NCBI GenBank assembly: GCA_034696485.1
Contig: JAQIWT010001102.1
Coordinates: 1-12,523 of the forward strand
Reading direction: 5' to 3'
Source of the DNA: Isohypsibius dastychi
Taxonomy: Eukaryota; Tardigrada; Eutardigrada; Parachela; Isohypsibiidae
Length of the DNA: 12,523 bases
Shown piece after piece: positions 1 to 9,057 of the stretch. Below the pieces are notes generated by a model. It was given only the letters and a program-made list of their open reading frames with translations. It was not told the origin of the DNA and did not search any database. Position numbers and translations under genes: made by a program. How positions within the stretch are numbered: the first letter of the stretch is position 1; each line of letters opens with the position of its first letter.

Positions 1-128
1 CCCCCAAAAACGAGAGGAGTGATTTTGGAAATCTCCGGGACTGCAGAGTATACCGCCTTGATTGAGATGTCTGCTTGATTGTTTCGTTTAGCCAAATAAG
101 GATATTACTGTACGGAAACACAGCTCAC

Positions 129-739
129 CTCGATTAGATCGTTGATGACGGCCGCTCGGAATTCCCAGTCAAGATTCATCCTCGTAAGCAGAGAAAGCAG
201 GCTGCCTTTTGAGCAGAATTCATAAACAAACTGGACATAACCAGGCTCGACTGCAATGCCGATTAAACTGGCCAGGTAATCCTGGTTGACCTGTTTCAAC
301 TATAAATCAAAATGTGCAGTTCCAACAGAGACATCGTCAGATTTTGAAAAGAGTACGAACCTCTCTAAGCGCAACCTTGGTGTGACGATCGGCGGTGAAG
401 TTTCTGGTGACGGACATTTTTTTCACCCAGACGTTGATGCCTTTGTAGCGACGCAGATGTTTCGGGTCGCTACCCATGGTTGATAAGGAAAACCCGGAGC
501 ATTCGGACATATTGTTATTCTGGAAAGATTTTTTGTTCACTCAGCTATTCATACAAAAGATTTGTACAGGGATCACTCAAGCAGAGTGTGACCGAAGGAC
601 AATTTGATAAAAGCAAGGCAAGAGCAGTTAGAGTTCAATACGAGACATAAACATCTGTCTTCTGGATTTGGTCCCAGTGTTGGGTCTCGAAAACTGTAAG
701 AAAAGCATTGCGTCCAGCGAGCCCTATACAAACTTTTCC
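129..739 (-). other. Receptor cyclase exons 10-12: start of the kinase homology domain
   Basis: Exon 12 (299-129) is the clearest. It reads from LKQVNQDYLASLIGIAVEP through YVQFVYEFCSKGSLLSLL to LDWEFRAAVINDLIE, colinear with the pseudokinase N-lobe and hinge (the family's 'EYC.RGSL...LDW.F...L..D'). It starts after atttatag and ends before gtgagc. Exon 11 ends at 361 with ALRE before gttcgt and holds YKGINVWVKKM, the 'YKG..VAVK' strand with its Lys. Its start is either 519 (better acceptor, ttccag) or 469 (phase-2 partner for a donor at 641). Exon 10 begins near 739 (tactacag) with GKVCIGLAGRNAFLTVF. This pseudokinase normally regulates the cyclase domain and is not expected to be an active kinase. 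Bases 1-128 contain no recognisable continuation and are probably intron. Confidence 0.65.
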
Positions 740-3700
740 CTGTAGTAAAGGCACACGGGTCATCAGACAAGCGATCTTACATTCCGTGTCACCGGAACAG
801 CCAGTGCATTTTTCTCGATCCTCCACCATTCATCATTTAACGAAAATTCTCTTCGTAGCCGCCTATGACGAAATCGGTCAGGGAAGGTTGTAAACAAGCG
901 AGAAAAAAGGTCTCTAACCATGTGACACAAAGTGATATGAGAATGGCGAATATGACGGCCGCTACGGCAATTCCGGCTGTTGTCCCTATATCCAACGCTG
1001 GTCGCTCTGGAAATTGTTTATTAGTAGCGAACACATTTATTTTGAAGGTTGTTAACTGACCTTTACAAATAGGATCGTCTCCAAGGAATCCGCATCTCGG
1101 TTGATTCGGTGGGGCTGCGCCATCTTGTGTTCTCCACGTGATCTCCAAGCGCTCACCTTGCTTGGTAAGGTACTTACTGAGCACTTTGGCATCGTAATAC
1201 ATTTTTGTCTGTAATGAAATGGTCGTTATCAGCTGTGTTTGCGGAAAAGTGGTGAGGTACATACAACAAACGTGTCTGTTTCGTTATCGTATTGTCTGAT
1301 GCAAATGTCCTTCATTCGGTCACCTCCCGTATCAAACGTGATCGCCTGTCCATCCACGTACATGGCGGGAGAGATGAGATTCTCCGCTAGCACTCGACCA
1401 TCACTGACGTTCTTTTTTGCGTCGATCGCTTTTTTGAGCACCTTAAAAAGTCAATTGATTGAGATCACCAAATTATGTGCCACAATTATACATGTCGGCG
1501 TGGAAGTAAAGTGGATTGAATTTTTCAAACCCAGTTTCATCGAAGGATTTGCCTCTTTTAATGAACTACTGCAAAGGTCACTTAAGTATTTGATGCATAA
1601 AATAAAGCTAGTTGAAAGAATCAAAAGATGCTTTTTATTCCTGGATTCCAAAGCCGAAAAGCGAGCGTTCCGTTGAACTTTCCTACACACGCTTCTCTCA
1701 ATGTGACATGACAACTATTTGGGTGACTTGGACACTTTGTTCGAAACAATCATTGGCTGACTGAAGAATTCCGTCTGAACCTGATTCATTCGTGACCGAT
1801 TTATTATACGGTATGTCTACTGAATGTTTCCTTCAACAGAATTTCGCCCACTAGGACTTGCATGATGCAGTTACTAAAACCCCACTCACCTCTCCGAAAG
1901 CCTTGATGGATAAGTACGATGCCAGTACGATTTCGTTAGGCTGTGAACAACATGTTGAGTTGGGCATGCTTTTGTGCTGGGACAGAGTACTACGCATACT
2001 TCTTGATTAGCAGCGTACTGCACCCCAAATCCAACTGCACTCCTCCGTTTAATCTGCTCCACAGCCCGTGCCATACCCGAACTGTTAAGCCCGACACACG
2101 CACCGGTCAGGTGGAAGAGTCCTTTGAAGGCCTCTTTTGCAATCTGTACACCAAACACGCCTGCGTAATCGCTCTCGATTCGTGACTGCACTTCTGTGGA
2201 CTCACCTGATCGTCTTCGTCTCCAACAATGGCAGTAAGGTTGCCGTAGAATTTCAGGCTGCGAAAGGGCTCGGCAGTCAGATATACCTAGAATGTACGGT
2301 AAGATGGAAGTCTGTAATTGACTGAGAATTGCACTCCACTTACGTAATCCGGTGTCGTCATGTTCAGTTTCGACGCGGTGATCTGTCAAAATGAGACCCA
2401 TGCTTTGAAAACAACTAGGACACCACATCACCTGTAGAGCGATCAAAGCACTACATTGCGGGGTCCCTGCCTAAAATATCCCCGGAAAAAGTGTGTTAGG
2501 CACACATTCCGATATGCCCGCCACGCTGAGGCGGCCTGGCATACTGTCCCCCTCATGTACCCTTTGATCTCTTATTCTTCCAGAGATTTGACAATTCTGA
2601 CCACTTTCTCTTGGTCACGACAACAGGGTGGGACATAGAAAGACAACCGCTAGGGCACCTTACTGAAACAGCGTGCCCATTGCCATTCGTCCTTACACTA
2701 GTACATGGATGCGCGGTTTACACTTTATACTTTACCACATTATACTTTATACTTTTTCATCGTCGGTTAGGGCTCCGTACTGAAGGAGGAAAAAATGGCC
2801 CACACCCATGCGCCCATACGCCCACGCACCCGAACCCATGCGTGGGCGCATGGGCGTTTTATACTTTATACTTTGGCCGCTTTATACTTTATACTTTTTC
2901 GTCGTCGGTTAGGGCCCAGTGTTGTGTGTTTATAGGTCCCCCCCCCCCCTTGGAGGGGGGGGGGACAAAAAATTCTAGGAATTCGGCCAAAATCAGATTT
3001 TGCCGGAAAATCCTTTATTTCAAGAGAACTATCTTAGATCTTTTGTACGCAGACTGAAGTAGCATGTTTTTATCTAATTGAAAATTTCACCGTATATTCT
3101 ATTCATAACGGTTTTACCATGAGCCTCCTGGTTTCATTAGCGCGAAGAGCGAGGATAATAACTGCAAACACACAACGTTTAGATTTCGACACGCGAGCTG
3201 CGTGGGGTCCAAGGGAATTAGGACACACGTGGGCAGAGTCTTAAAAGAAGCCAAACGAGCACACTTACCACGACTGGAATTGCGTGCACACTCTAATCCG
3301 TCTCGCCTGCCATTCGCGGAATTCAGCATGTCGTTGACCAGTTCACACTTCTTCAAGCTCAAATCGTGGTGTGCTGAGGTTTTGAGGAGCGAATCCAAAT
3401 TTACCCGCACCATATTGTAAAATGGGTTCTTGTCATCTTTGTCGTAAATGATGGACACCGAGCGCCACATGAAGTGTTCAAAAAACGCGACAAAAGTCTG
3501 TGCCCACACTGCATAGTTAATCGGGCTGAACGAAACCGCTGTTGGAAATTTGGCAGTGTGATTGGACTCTGGGAACGCGTTCCCGCTAAAAACAATAAAG
3601 AGGACGTTGCCCCATGCAATGTAGATTGTCTTCTGCACCAAACCTGGATAGTATCAGGGAATTCCATTCTGCAATTAATTCACACGGGAGTTTGGGTCAA

Positions 3701-4268
3701 TTAGCCATCAAAGACCACTAGACACACGTTACCTCGACTCAAGTGGGCAAGTGGGATTAATTCGTCACAACCTGTGAAAATACAGTTTCCGCTCTACTTT
3801 TACAATTCTACATCATTTCTGAAATGGTAGTAACCTATACTGCGCTAAGTCTCTTTTAGTGAGTTTTATAGATTGGTATATCATCCATTTTCAATGGCCG
3901 GTCTCGGCATTGGCCAGGCCAAAAACACTCTCTAGTTTCAAGAAGTCACCGAGCCAACGAAGAAGTGACTTACCAGGAACAGTGATCACAAAAATGCTCT
4001 GGTTGTTCCGCGCTTTGTAATAATACTCCGCGACCATATACGCGTTGTCGTTCAGCTGCTCACAAGTGCTAACTCCTTCTGGTTGGATATATCTGTGTTC
4101 AATTTCGAAGTGATAATCATCCCGTAGATCCTGTACGGCCAACTCGTACGCCGGCGCATTGTAGACCAGTCCATGTATCAGTTCGTTGCTCGGTGAACCG
4201 TAGGTCAATATTGTCACGTTCACCGTTGCAGATATCCAAGGGAGATTCATGAATACCAACAGAAACAT
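129..4268 (-). CDS. Receptor-type guanylate cyclase (natriuretic-peptide-receptor/gcy-like), 5' part of gene, partial, one in-frame stop
   Basis: Members of this family are single-pass receptors that bind ligand outside the cell and make cGMP from GTP inside. Exons in reading order (minus strand): 4268-3974, 3643-3269, 2414-2344, 2286-2206, 2185-2000, 1940-1890, 1441-1265, 1208-919, 862-781, about 739-642, about 519 or 469 to 361, and 299-129. Junction phases agree from exon 1 through exon 9; the exon 10/11 junction is not settled. The order is signal peptide, ANF-receptor ectodomain, transmembrane helix, basic juxtamembrane segment, then kinase homology domain (YKGINVWVKK, later SLIGIAVEPGYVQFVYEFCS). 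The remaining kinase homology domain and the cyclase domain should lie left of base 1. The start at 4268 is the first ATG giving a signal peptide; upstream in-frame sequence has only TTG. A TGA at 2388-2386 interrupts the frame, so this may be a pseudogene, a sequencing error, or an exon I mis-assigned. The family call is strong; the exact paralogue is not recognised. Confidence 0.8.
919..1208 (-). other. Receptor cyclase exon 8: end of ectodomain and transmembrane helix
   Basis: The exon opens after a clean acceptor (tcattacag) with TKMYYDAKVLSKYL, matching the last strand of the ectodomain, and continues to PPNQPRCGFLGDDPIC. That Cys-Gly-Phe...Cys cluster is the usual juxtamembrane disulfide region of receptor guanylate cyclases. 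A hydrophobic run, GIAVAAVIFAILISLCVTW, follows and is the single transmembrane helix. The exon ends with two bases of a Trp codon at donor gttaga. The next exon (862-781) completes it and gives RLRREFSLNDEWWRIEKNAL, a basic stop-transfer and juxtamembrane stretch like the 'YRK.R.E.EL...W.I' found just inside the membrane in this family. Confidence 0.85.
1442..1889 (-). other. Intron 6 of the receptor cyclase (no other feature seen)
   Basis: This 448-base gap separates exon 6 (ending before gtgagt) from exon 7 (starting after tttttaag). Both junctions are phase 0. Open frames inside it on either strand have no recognisable protein similarity and lack consistent splice partners. Confidence 0.6.
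2710..2915. repeat. Tandem 'ttatactttatacttt' motifs and a 34-base direct repeat
   Basis: The motif ttatactttatacttt or close variants occur at about 2740-2755, 2858-2873 and 2882-2897, with a looser copy at 2719-2733. Two copies extend into a shared 34-base unit ending cgtcggttagggc (2740-2773 and 2882-2915) with one mismatch. The 108 bases between them are GC-rich and self-complementary. This could be a degenerate mobile element or a minisatellite inside the intron. Confidence 0.8.
2805..2854. repeat. GC-rich hairpin between the two direct repeats
   Basis: The arm cccatgcgccca (2805-2816) is perfectly complementary to tgggcgcatggg (2843-2854). A second, overlapping pairing is possible between cgcccacgca (2819-2828) and tgcgtgggcg (2839-2848). 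The 8-mer cccatgcg is also repeated directly at 2835. A stable cruciform or RNA hairpin is possible; no function can be assigned. Confidence 0.75.
2938..2964. repeat. C12-TTGGA-G10 homopolymer inverted repeat
   Basis: Twelve C residues are followed by ttgga and ten G residues, so the tract can fold on itself or form four-stranded structures on either strand. Homopolymer length in such a tract is unreliable in assemblies. A smaller hairpin (cggccaaaatc and gattttgccgg, 2984-3006) follows closely. Confidence 0.8.
3644..3973 (-). other. Intron 1 of the receptor cyclase (no other feature seen)
   Basis: This 330-base gap lies between donor gtaagt after exon 1 and acceptor tatccag before exon 2. 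The split Gly codon (g + gt) fits phase 1 on both sides. No coding or structural feature was recognised inside. Confidence 0.6.
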
Positions 4269-4353
4269 GTTCGAAATGAGAAAAGACCCCAAGCTGCGCT
4301 GGCTCAAATAGGAGTTAGTTGAATTTGTTGCTCAATTGACTGCTCCCCGGAGA

Positions 4354-4360
4354 TATTTAA
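4354..4360 (-). promoter_or_regulatory. TATA-like motif upstream of the receptor cyclase
   Basis: The minus strand reads ttaaata about 90 bases before the ATG at 4268, a reasonable distance for a short 5' UTR. This is motif matching only; there is no transcript evidence. Confidence 0.2.
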
Positions 4361-6286
4361 GGCATAAGCGGTGGCGAGGTGTGGGCAGAGTGATCATGGT
4401 TGTTATGCACGCCACAAAGTATGATGGGGGGTAGATAGATGTTTCCGGTGGTGCTTTTATGGTCCAGGGACATTTGGGGGATTCGTTGACACGGTTGAAT
4501 GAATTGTTTGTGGGTAGTCGTGGGGCTTTCTTGCATGTCATGTCAGGAATCAAGGTTGAGAATATGGAGATGGATTACGGCTTCCGATCTTATCCTCTGG
4601 GCATCTTAGTCAAACTCTCTGGGAATCCCCACTGGTTTTATGGAGAACGAACGATCGGTGACAAACAGTTGTAAAAATATGACACTGGGAAGCACTATAT
4701 CTGGAGGTCAAGGGTATGGCAATGGTAGGAACCAGAATCGACTCGATTGCGCAACAATAATTGCCTGTTTTCATCCTGATTGTGAATGAGGTTAGACGAG
4801 CCTCACTGCGTCACAATAGGGAGACCATTATTTCGTGGAAAACGCGAGCAACTTCATTTCAGTTCCGCAGACTTGATTGCGCGCAGCTAGTGTTGAAAGC
4901 CGTTAATTTGAGGATGCGGTGTTGATTTCTAGAACAATTTCGTTCTTCACAGATAAATCATATTGTGAAATTTGCGGATGGTTGCTCTGTTGTTCGTACA
5001 CTTCATGTGCTTTACCTACTTTTCAGTAGAAATCACAGAACTCTTTCGGCATGGCCACTGACGACGTATGACAGGAGAAGTGATAGATTGAAAGGTCACA
5101 GACAGTACACCCAAGTGTTTGATTTAATGACACTCGTCACCCCGCTGGAAGAGTATTTTTCCCCTCGCCGGTTCTTAAAACTTCTTCACTGCCCTGGTCA
5201 GTCTCGTAGCCAGTGTGTCTGCTAAACGAACAAACGCTCTAATAAGAAACTTTTAAACCACTTCATCACGCTAACGTCCAATACTCGCGGAGATGATCTG
5301 TATTTTCAGAAAATATTTTCAGGGATCTGTTCTTGTGAAATGTCACCGAATACCTTTGAGCGTTTTCGGCAGCTGCCCACGACGGTTTTGATCCCCTCCA
5401 GCCAAATAAACGGGACGTCAGGGAAGCTTGATACGCTTCAGAAAGCAGCCATAACATCTGTTGATTCCGGCTGAAATACAGGTAACCTGTAACCGATGTT
5501 TGTTGACCTTAATTCTGCTTGCTACTGCGTGTTATTTCTTAGGACAACGGGAAGCGTGCTCATAAACAAATCCGAAGTTCTTCCAGCTGAACGTTACTAA
5601 TCGCACTAAACGTCTTCCCAATGACCTTTTTCAAACTGTGATTCTCTATTCGAAACAGGTTTTGGGTGATTCTTTGGGGTGGGAAATGTGGCAAAACGCT
5701 CCGTGAGTTGAACTGGAACGATGCGAAATCAGCGTTCAAAAACGCAGCAAAACTAAACGAGCTCTTTTTGTTTTGAAGAAGTTCTCCGCAGTTCATCTGC
5801 TAGGGTCATCTACTATTGTCCGATCCGACAGAATTCATGACTCGTAACCACGTTGAGCCATTCCAGTTCTCGACAAAAAGCACGATGCGGGTGACCTTTT
5901 ACCATCGAGACCGTTTGCATAAAGTCAATCGGTTATGGTTCCGGCAAACCTGGTGAGCCATGTCCTTACGTTTGCGGTTCTAGTTCACTTGTGTTTCGTT
6001 GTGAGTTTCCATTCAGGCAAGCAGCCGAATAAAAAGCTGAGAACCGGTTATATCTGACCCGAAAGTGACAGACACTCGCTTAATGATCAGGTATAGAAAA
6101 TGATTTTCAAGTGAGCATGACTTATATCATATCGTGAATCATATCATCTCTCATTACTCATCCCTGCTCTCGATCAGTTTTTTCGGCTCATTTTTCACAC
6201 GGCGTCTCAAGCTTCTCCCCTATACGATAAGCACATCGTCTCAACGCATTCTCTCAGTCCCACCAGAGACTGCACTGCAAAGTGAT

Positions 6287-6293
6287 TATATAA
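6287..6293 (+). promoter_or_regulatory. TATA-like motif upstream of CHMP4
   Basis: The sequence tatataa lies 317 bases before the CHMP4 ATG. If used, it would give a 5' UTR of nearly 300 bases. It is the best TATA match near this gene but remains speculative. Confidence 0.2.
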
Positions 6294-6609
6294 GATGACT
6301 ACTTACTAACCGTTCATTTGAGCTCTTGCTGACTGAGTATAAACACTATGCTCAAGGAAAAACATTCGACAGACTTGAAGTTGTCTTATCTCTCCCTCTC
6401 TTTGCTGCCACCGATCGATACCTGATACACTTGAGCAGTCTTATTATCTTTTCGGGAGCTGAGCTAGCGGAAAAGCTGACAAACACTTCTGGATTAGCCA
6501 TTTCTTCATTCTCAAGGTCGCGTTTTTTATCACCCGTCTCGAAATTTTCAAGAGGTGAAATTCTGTTCCTGTTCCTTTGATTGGTTGATTGATCAAGAAT
6601 TATATCCAG

Positions 6610-7579
6610 ATGTCCTGGATCGGCAAAGCATTTGGAGGGGGTAAGAAAAAAGATGGCCCCATCACACCTCAAGACGCTATTCAGCAACTTCGGACCACTG
6701 AGGAAATGCTGACAAAGAAATCGGATTTTTTGGAGAAAAAAGTCGAGCAGGAACTCTCAAACGCCAAGCGACACGGAACAAAGAACAAACGCCGTAAGTG
6801 AAGCACAGTGTATGCTAATCGTGACCACGTGAATGAGCGGTAATGTGTTCAGCTGTATTTGACGTCTAGTTGCTACATTTCTAGTGGCTCTGGCTGCGTT
6901 GAAACGAAAGAAGCGTTTCGAGAAACAGCTTCTTCAAATCGATGGGACGCTGTCAACAATCGAGTTCCAGAGAGAAGCGCTGGAAAACGCGAACACCAAC
7001 ACGGAGGTCCTGAAGATTATGGGAGTTGCCGCCAAATCTTTAAAAACGGCACACCAGAACCTGTAATTTCCGCATACTTTGTGAACCCTTGCATCAACTC
7101 ACTACGGTTTTGTTTTAGAAATGTGGATGAAGTGCATGATATTATGGATGAACTTGCCGAACAGCAAGAAGTATCCGCTGAGATCTCAGAAGCAATCTCC
7201 AATCCTATTGGATTAAGCAATGACGTTGATGAGGTGGGTTCAGCTCAATGAAGAACCAAGTTACAACCGAAAGGTCATCATCGATGTTTGTATTTTAGGC
7301 CGAGCTGGAAGCTGAGTTAGAGTTGCTGGAACAGGAAGAGCTGGCTAATCAGTTGGTCAACGCAGTCCCAGCTGGTCGAGATCGTTTACCTTCCATTCCG
7401 ACTGATGAACCCATTGCGGTCTCAACTGGTAACCCTCATAGAGCATAAAAAGTTGTTGTTATTTTTCATGTTTGTTTTTTCTAGGAAGAAGAGAAGCACC
7501 TCCACGGCCTTCGAGAAGAAAGCAGACAGACGAGCATGAAGATGAGGACATGAAGCATCTCGCGCAATGGGCAAGCTGA
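6610..7579 (+). CDS. CHMP4: Charged multivesicular body protein 4 (CHMP4/Snf7/Vps32), complete
   Basis: This is the main filament-forming ESCRT-III subunit. In known members it polymerises on membranes to drive endosomal sorting, cytokinetic abscission and membrane repair. Exons are 6610-6793, 6885-7062, 7119-7233, 7299-7428 and 7485-7579. Every junction is GT-AG and phase-consistent, giving 702 bases (233 residues plus stop), close to the ~224 residues of human CHMP4. The N-terminus MSWIGKAFGGGKKK fits the membrane-inserting helix. The basic helical hairpin is nearly identical to animal homologues (KNKR split across an intron, then RKKRFEKQLLQIDGTLSTIE and REALENANTNTEVLKIMG). The acidic, helical C-terminal part follows, and EDEDMKHLAQWAS ends the protein, matching the ALIX/Bro1-binding tail. 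The start is the ATG aligned with the family N-terminus; an earlier in-frame ATG at 6589 would add seven residues not seen in the family. No damage was seen, so it is probably functional. Which CHMP4 paralogue it is cannot be told. Confidence 0.96.
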
Positions 7580-7704
7580 GGAGGCAGGTACTATACCTTC
7601 GGATTGGCAATTTGGTGCCCTGTAGCTAGATGTCATTTTGATCAGCTGTTGGGCCAGGAGATGCTATTTAAACGTGTATATTCGGTACTTCAACTTTTTC
7701 TAAA

Positions 7705-8232
7705 CAGTCAAACTTGTTGGTAGCTAGATCATCTCCATTAAATGTTCTCAAAAAGAAACTCAGCCACATCGGCAATCAAATGGAATTTGTATCTAAATCT
7801 GACAATCTGGCATGAAAAAGATTCGCGATTTACTATGTAAAATCCAAGAGCGATTTGCTAAGACAGTGAGACGAAAGTTATTCAAGGATACCATAACTGA
7901 GATCAGATACGTACATCTGGGCACAGAGGACACCGCTCATGTCATTTTGTTGAATGCTATCATGGGTGGTCTCGTTTCGCTGCCCGTGTTGCTGGAATAC
8001 GAACCCGAATGGACGCAAAGCTCGTGGTCATGCAGCAGTATATGCCTCCCAGTGGTCAAACAGGACTTCTTCTTTGGAGCGAAATCACAGGTATCGGCTG
8101 ATCGTTGACAAACTTCCCGAACAGCCAATCACAAGGCATCTCATGGAAATGACGCAAGAGATATATCGCCAATTCGTAGGCAACGGCGGCGGGAAACATT
8201 CGTCCTGCAGTAAATCAAATTGCCACCTATGA
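7705..8232 (+). pseudogene. Broken coding-like stretch, tentatively CTU2-like (PP-loop family) remnant
   Basis: Three open segments follow one another in different frames. After an acceptor-like tttttctaaacag, the first reads SNLLVARSSPLNVLKKKL and stops at 7813-7815. A second (7812-8108) contains IRDLLCKIQERFAKTVRRKL and YVHLGTEDTAHVILLNAIMG. A third (from about 7990 to 8232) reads RYRLIVDKLPEQPITRHLME and EIYRQFVGNGGGK. The LGTEDTAHVILLNAIMGG pattern resembles the 'GH..DD.AETVL.N...G' helix of N-type PP-loop proteins. The preceding helical segment is placed as in cytosolic thiouridylase subunit 2, which supports tRNA wobble-uridine thiolation. I see no convincing intron that restores one frame, so a decayed fragment is likely. 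Non-coding chance is a real alternative. Confidence 0.25.
7737..7742 (+). terminator. Possible CHMP4 polyadenylation signal (attaaa)
   Basis: The common variant signal attaaa lies 158 bases after the CHMP4 stop codon. No canonical aataaa was noticed closer. It overlaps a coding-like stretch, so the assignment is weak. Confidence 0.2.
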
Positions 8233-8422
8233 GCGTCAAGGATAGCAGTCAGGAAAAAATTACCAACGAAACCGATTTGGGTTGCCTCTGCCATCACGAA
8301 TGGTTTGGTCTCGAACTGGTCAATAGCAGCAAAAGTTTGCTTCAGAAAAAGCTTGGCACACCTGATATCATCCTCCATCTGAAGTCAAAAGGATAACTTC
8401 GATCAATTTGCAAACGCAGTTC

Positions 8423-9046
8423 ATTGACATGGGTCAGAGATAGATTTTGTTTTGGATCAGTGGATTAAGGGGGCAGACCGGATTATTCATGACGAGTGGC
8501 CATTGGCCAGTCGGACTTGCCGGATCTTTTATACTCAGAAGATCAGATCAAATCTTGATCCGTGAAAACACTTGGTATAAGAAAAGATCCGAGCATTATT
8601 ACGCGAATCGCTTTGACCAGTTTTTATATCATTCTCTCCTGTTTGGAACTTGAACTCGGTTTCCAGCAGAAATTTGATATCTGCTATATGATTGCGATCA
8701 GCGACCACTAATAACGCAAGCAAATATCAGGAACAACTGAAGGAGAAGCTTCAGGAACAACCAAATTGTACACATCTGTATATCCTTATTACATTGTTTA
8801 TCCTTTAACCTAAACAACGTATTGATCAAAGTGCAACATTTCTCAAATTTAAAATGTCTTGAAAAATTTGATTTGAAGTTTTGCCAGCGGAATGATCGGG
8901 AAGATGATTTCAAGTCAAAATGCTTCTGTCAAAGTTGAATTTGTAAGCCGTTCGTTTCTCAATTCTGATTGGACCTGGATCAGAAAGATCGCAACAATAA
9001 AGATCCACTGATCCATCCAAAAAATCTATCTCTGACCCATGTCAAT
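8423..9046. mobile_element. Possible foldback/MITE-like element bounded by long inverted repeats
   Basis: The left arm (8423-8465) begins attgacatgggtcagagata and ends ggatcagtggat. The right arm (9003-9046) is its reverse complement, with 26 bases identical at the outer end and 12 identical at the inner end around a short mismatch. Outside the arms the match decays over about 20 more bases. The ~540 bases between have no transposase and no recognisable product. Long terminal inverted repeats around non-coding DNA suggest a non-autonomous element, but I see no clear target-site duplication. An inverted duplication is an alternative. Confidence 0.45.
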
Positions 9047-9057
9047 ATTACGTATTT

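Larger units (their letters stand above)
2415..3268 (-). other. Intron 2 of the receptor cyclase, carrying a repeat cluster
   Basis: The intron runs from donor gtaagt after exon 2 to acceptor cctag before exon 3. It is by far the longest intron in the gene (854 bases). Its centre, about 2710-3006, is packed with short tandem repeats, a direct repeat, hairpins and homopolymer tracts not seen elsewhere in the window. No coding exon could be recognised in it. A hidden small exon of length 3n+2 cannot be excluded and would change how the in-frame stop in exon 3 is read. Confidence 0.55.
1265..4268 (-). other. Signal peptide and ANF-receptor-like ectodomain of the receptor cyclase (exons 1-7)
   Basis: Exon 1 begins MFLLVFMNLPWISA, a short hydrophobic signal peptide, followed by TVNVTILTYGSPSNELIHGL, typical of the first strand and helix of periplasmic-binding-like receptor domains. 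Exon 2 carries LFIVFSGN, then KFPTAVSFSPINYAVWAQTF and MWRSVSIIYDKDDKN, the alternating sites expected in lobe 1 and the hinge. Exons 3-4 join as KLNMTTPDY plus VYLTAEPFRSLKFYGNLT, the family's 'GM..GDYVFI' strand. Exon 5 gives the AKEAFKGLFHLT helix, exon 6 NEIVLASYLSIKAFGE (the 'YDAVLLYA' helix), and exon 7 the YVDGQAITFDTGGDR turn that corresponds to the family's 'G.V.ID.NGDR'. Several N-x-S/T sites fit an extracellular location. This is family comparison by eye; the ligand cannot be predicted. Confidence 0.75.
4269..6609. other. Divergent intergenic region, no supported gene
   Basis: About 2.3 kb separate the start of the receptor cyclase (leftward) from the start of CHMP4 (rightward). 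Open frames on both strands (for example 4965-5225 plus and 5560-5796 minus) have no recognisable similarity or plausible splice partners. The region probably holds both promoters and 5' UTRs, possibly with non-coding first exons. Two AT-rich TATA-like motifs are listed separately. A short repetition of tatcatatc occurs near 6124-6148. No tRNA-like or other structured RNA gene was recognised. Confidence 0.5.

Noticed and set aside
1239-1676. Plus-strand open frame of 145 codons
   Set aside because: It is antisense to receptor-cyclase exon 7 and intron 6 and has no recognisable similarity.
2047-2106. A tiny intron splitting exon 5 of the receptor cyclase
   Set aside because: The donor-like and acceptor-like sites would leave an intron of about 18 bases, too short to splice, while the uninterrupted frame fits the receptor domain.
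2386-2388. The in-frame TGA as a selenocysteine codon
   Set aside because: Receptor guanylate cyclases are not known selenoproteins, the position is not a redox site, and the 3' UTR where a SECIS would be is outside the window.
1886-2446. A single long minus-strand open frame of 186 codons
   Set aside because: It crosses several real exon-intron boundaries. Only its part at 2185-2000 is in the true frame. Exons 3, 4 and 6 of the receptor cyclase use other frames, as family similarity and splice phases show.
4965-5796. Open frames at 4965-5225 (plus) and 5560-5796 (minus) in the intergenic region
   Set aside because: Composition looks random, there is no family resemblance, and no matching splice sites extend them.
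8085-8378. Minus-strand open frame of 97 codons opposite the CTU2-like stretch
   Set aside because: It overlaps the more protein-like plus-strand segments and shows no recognisable motif.
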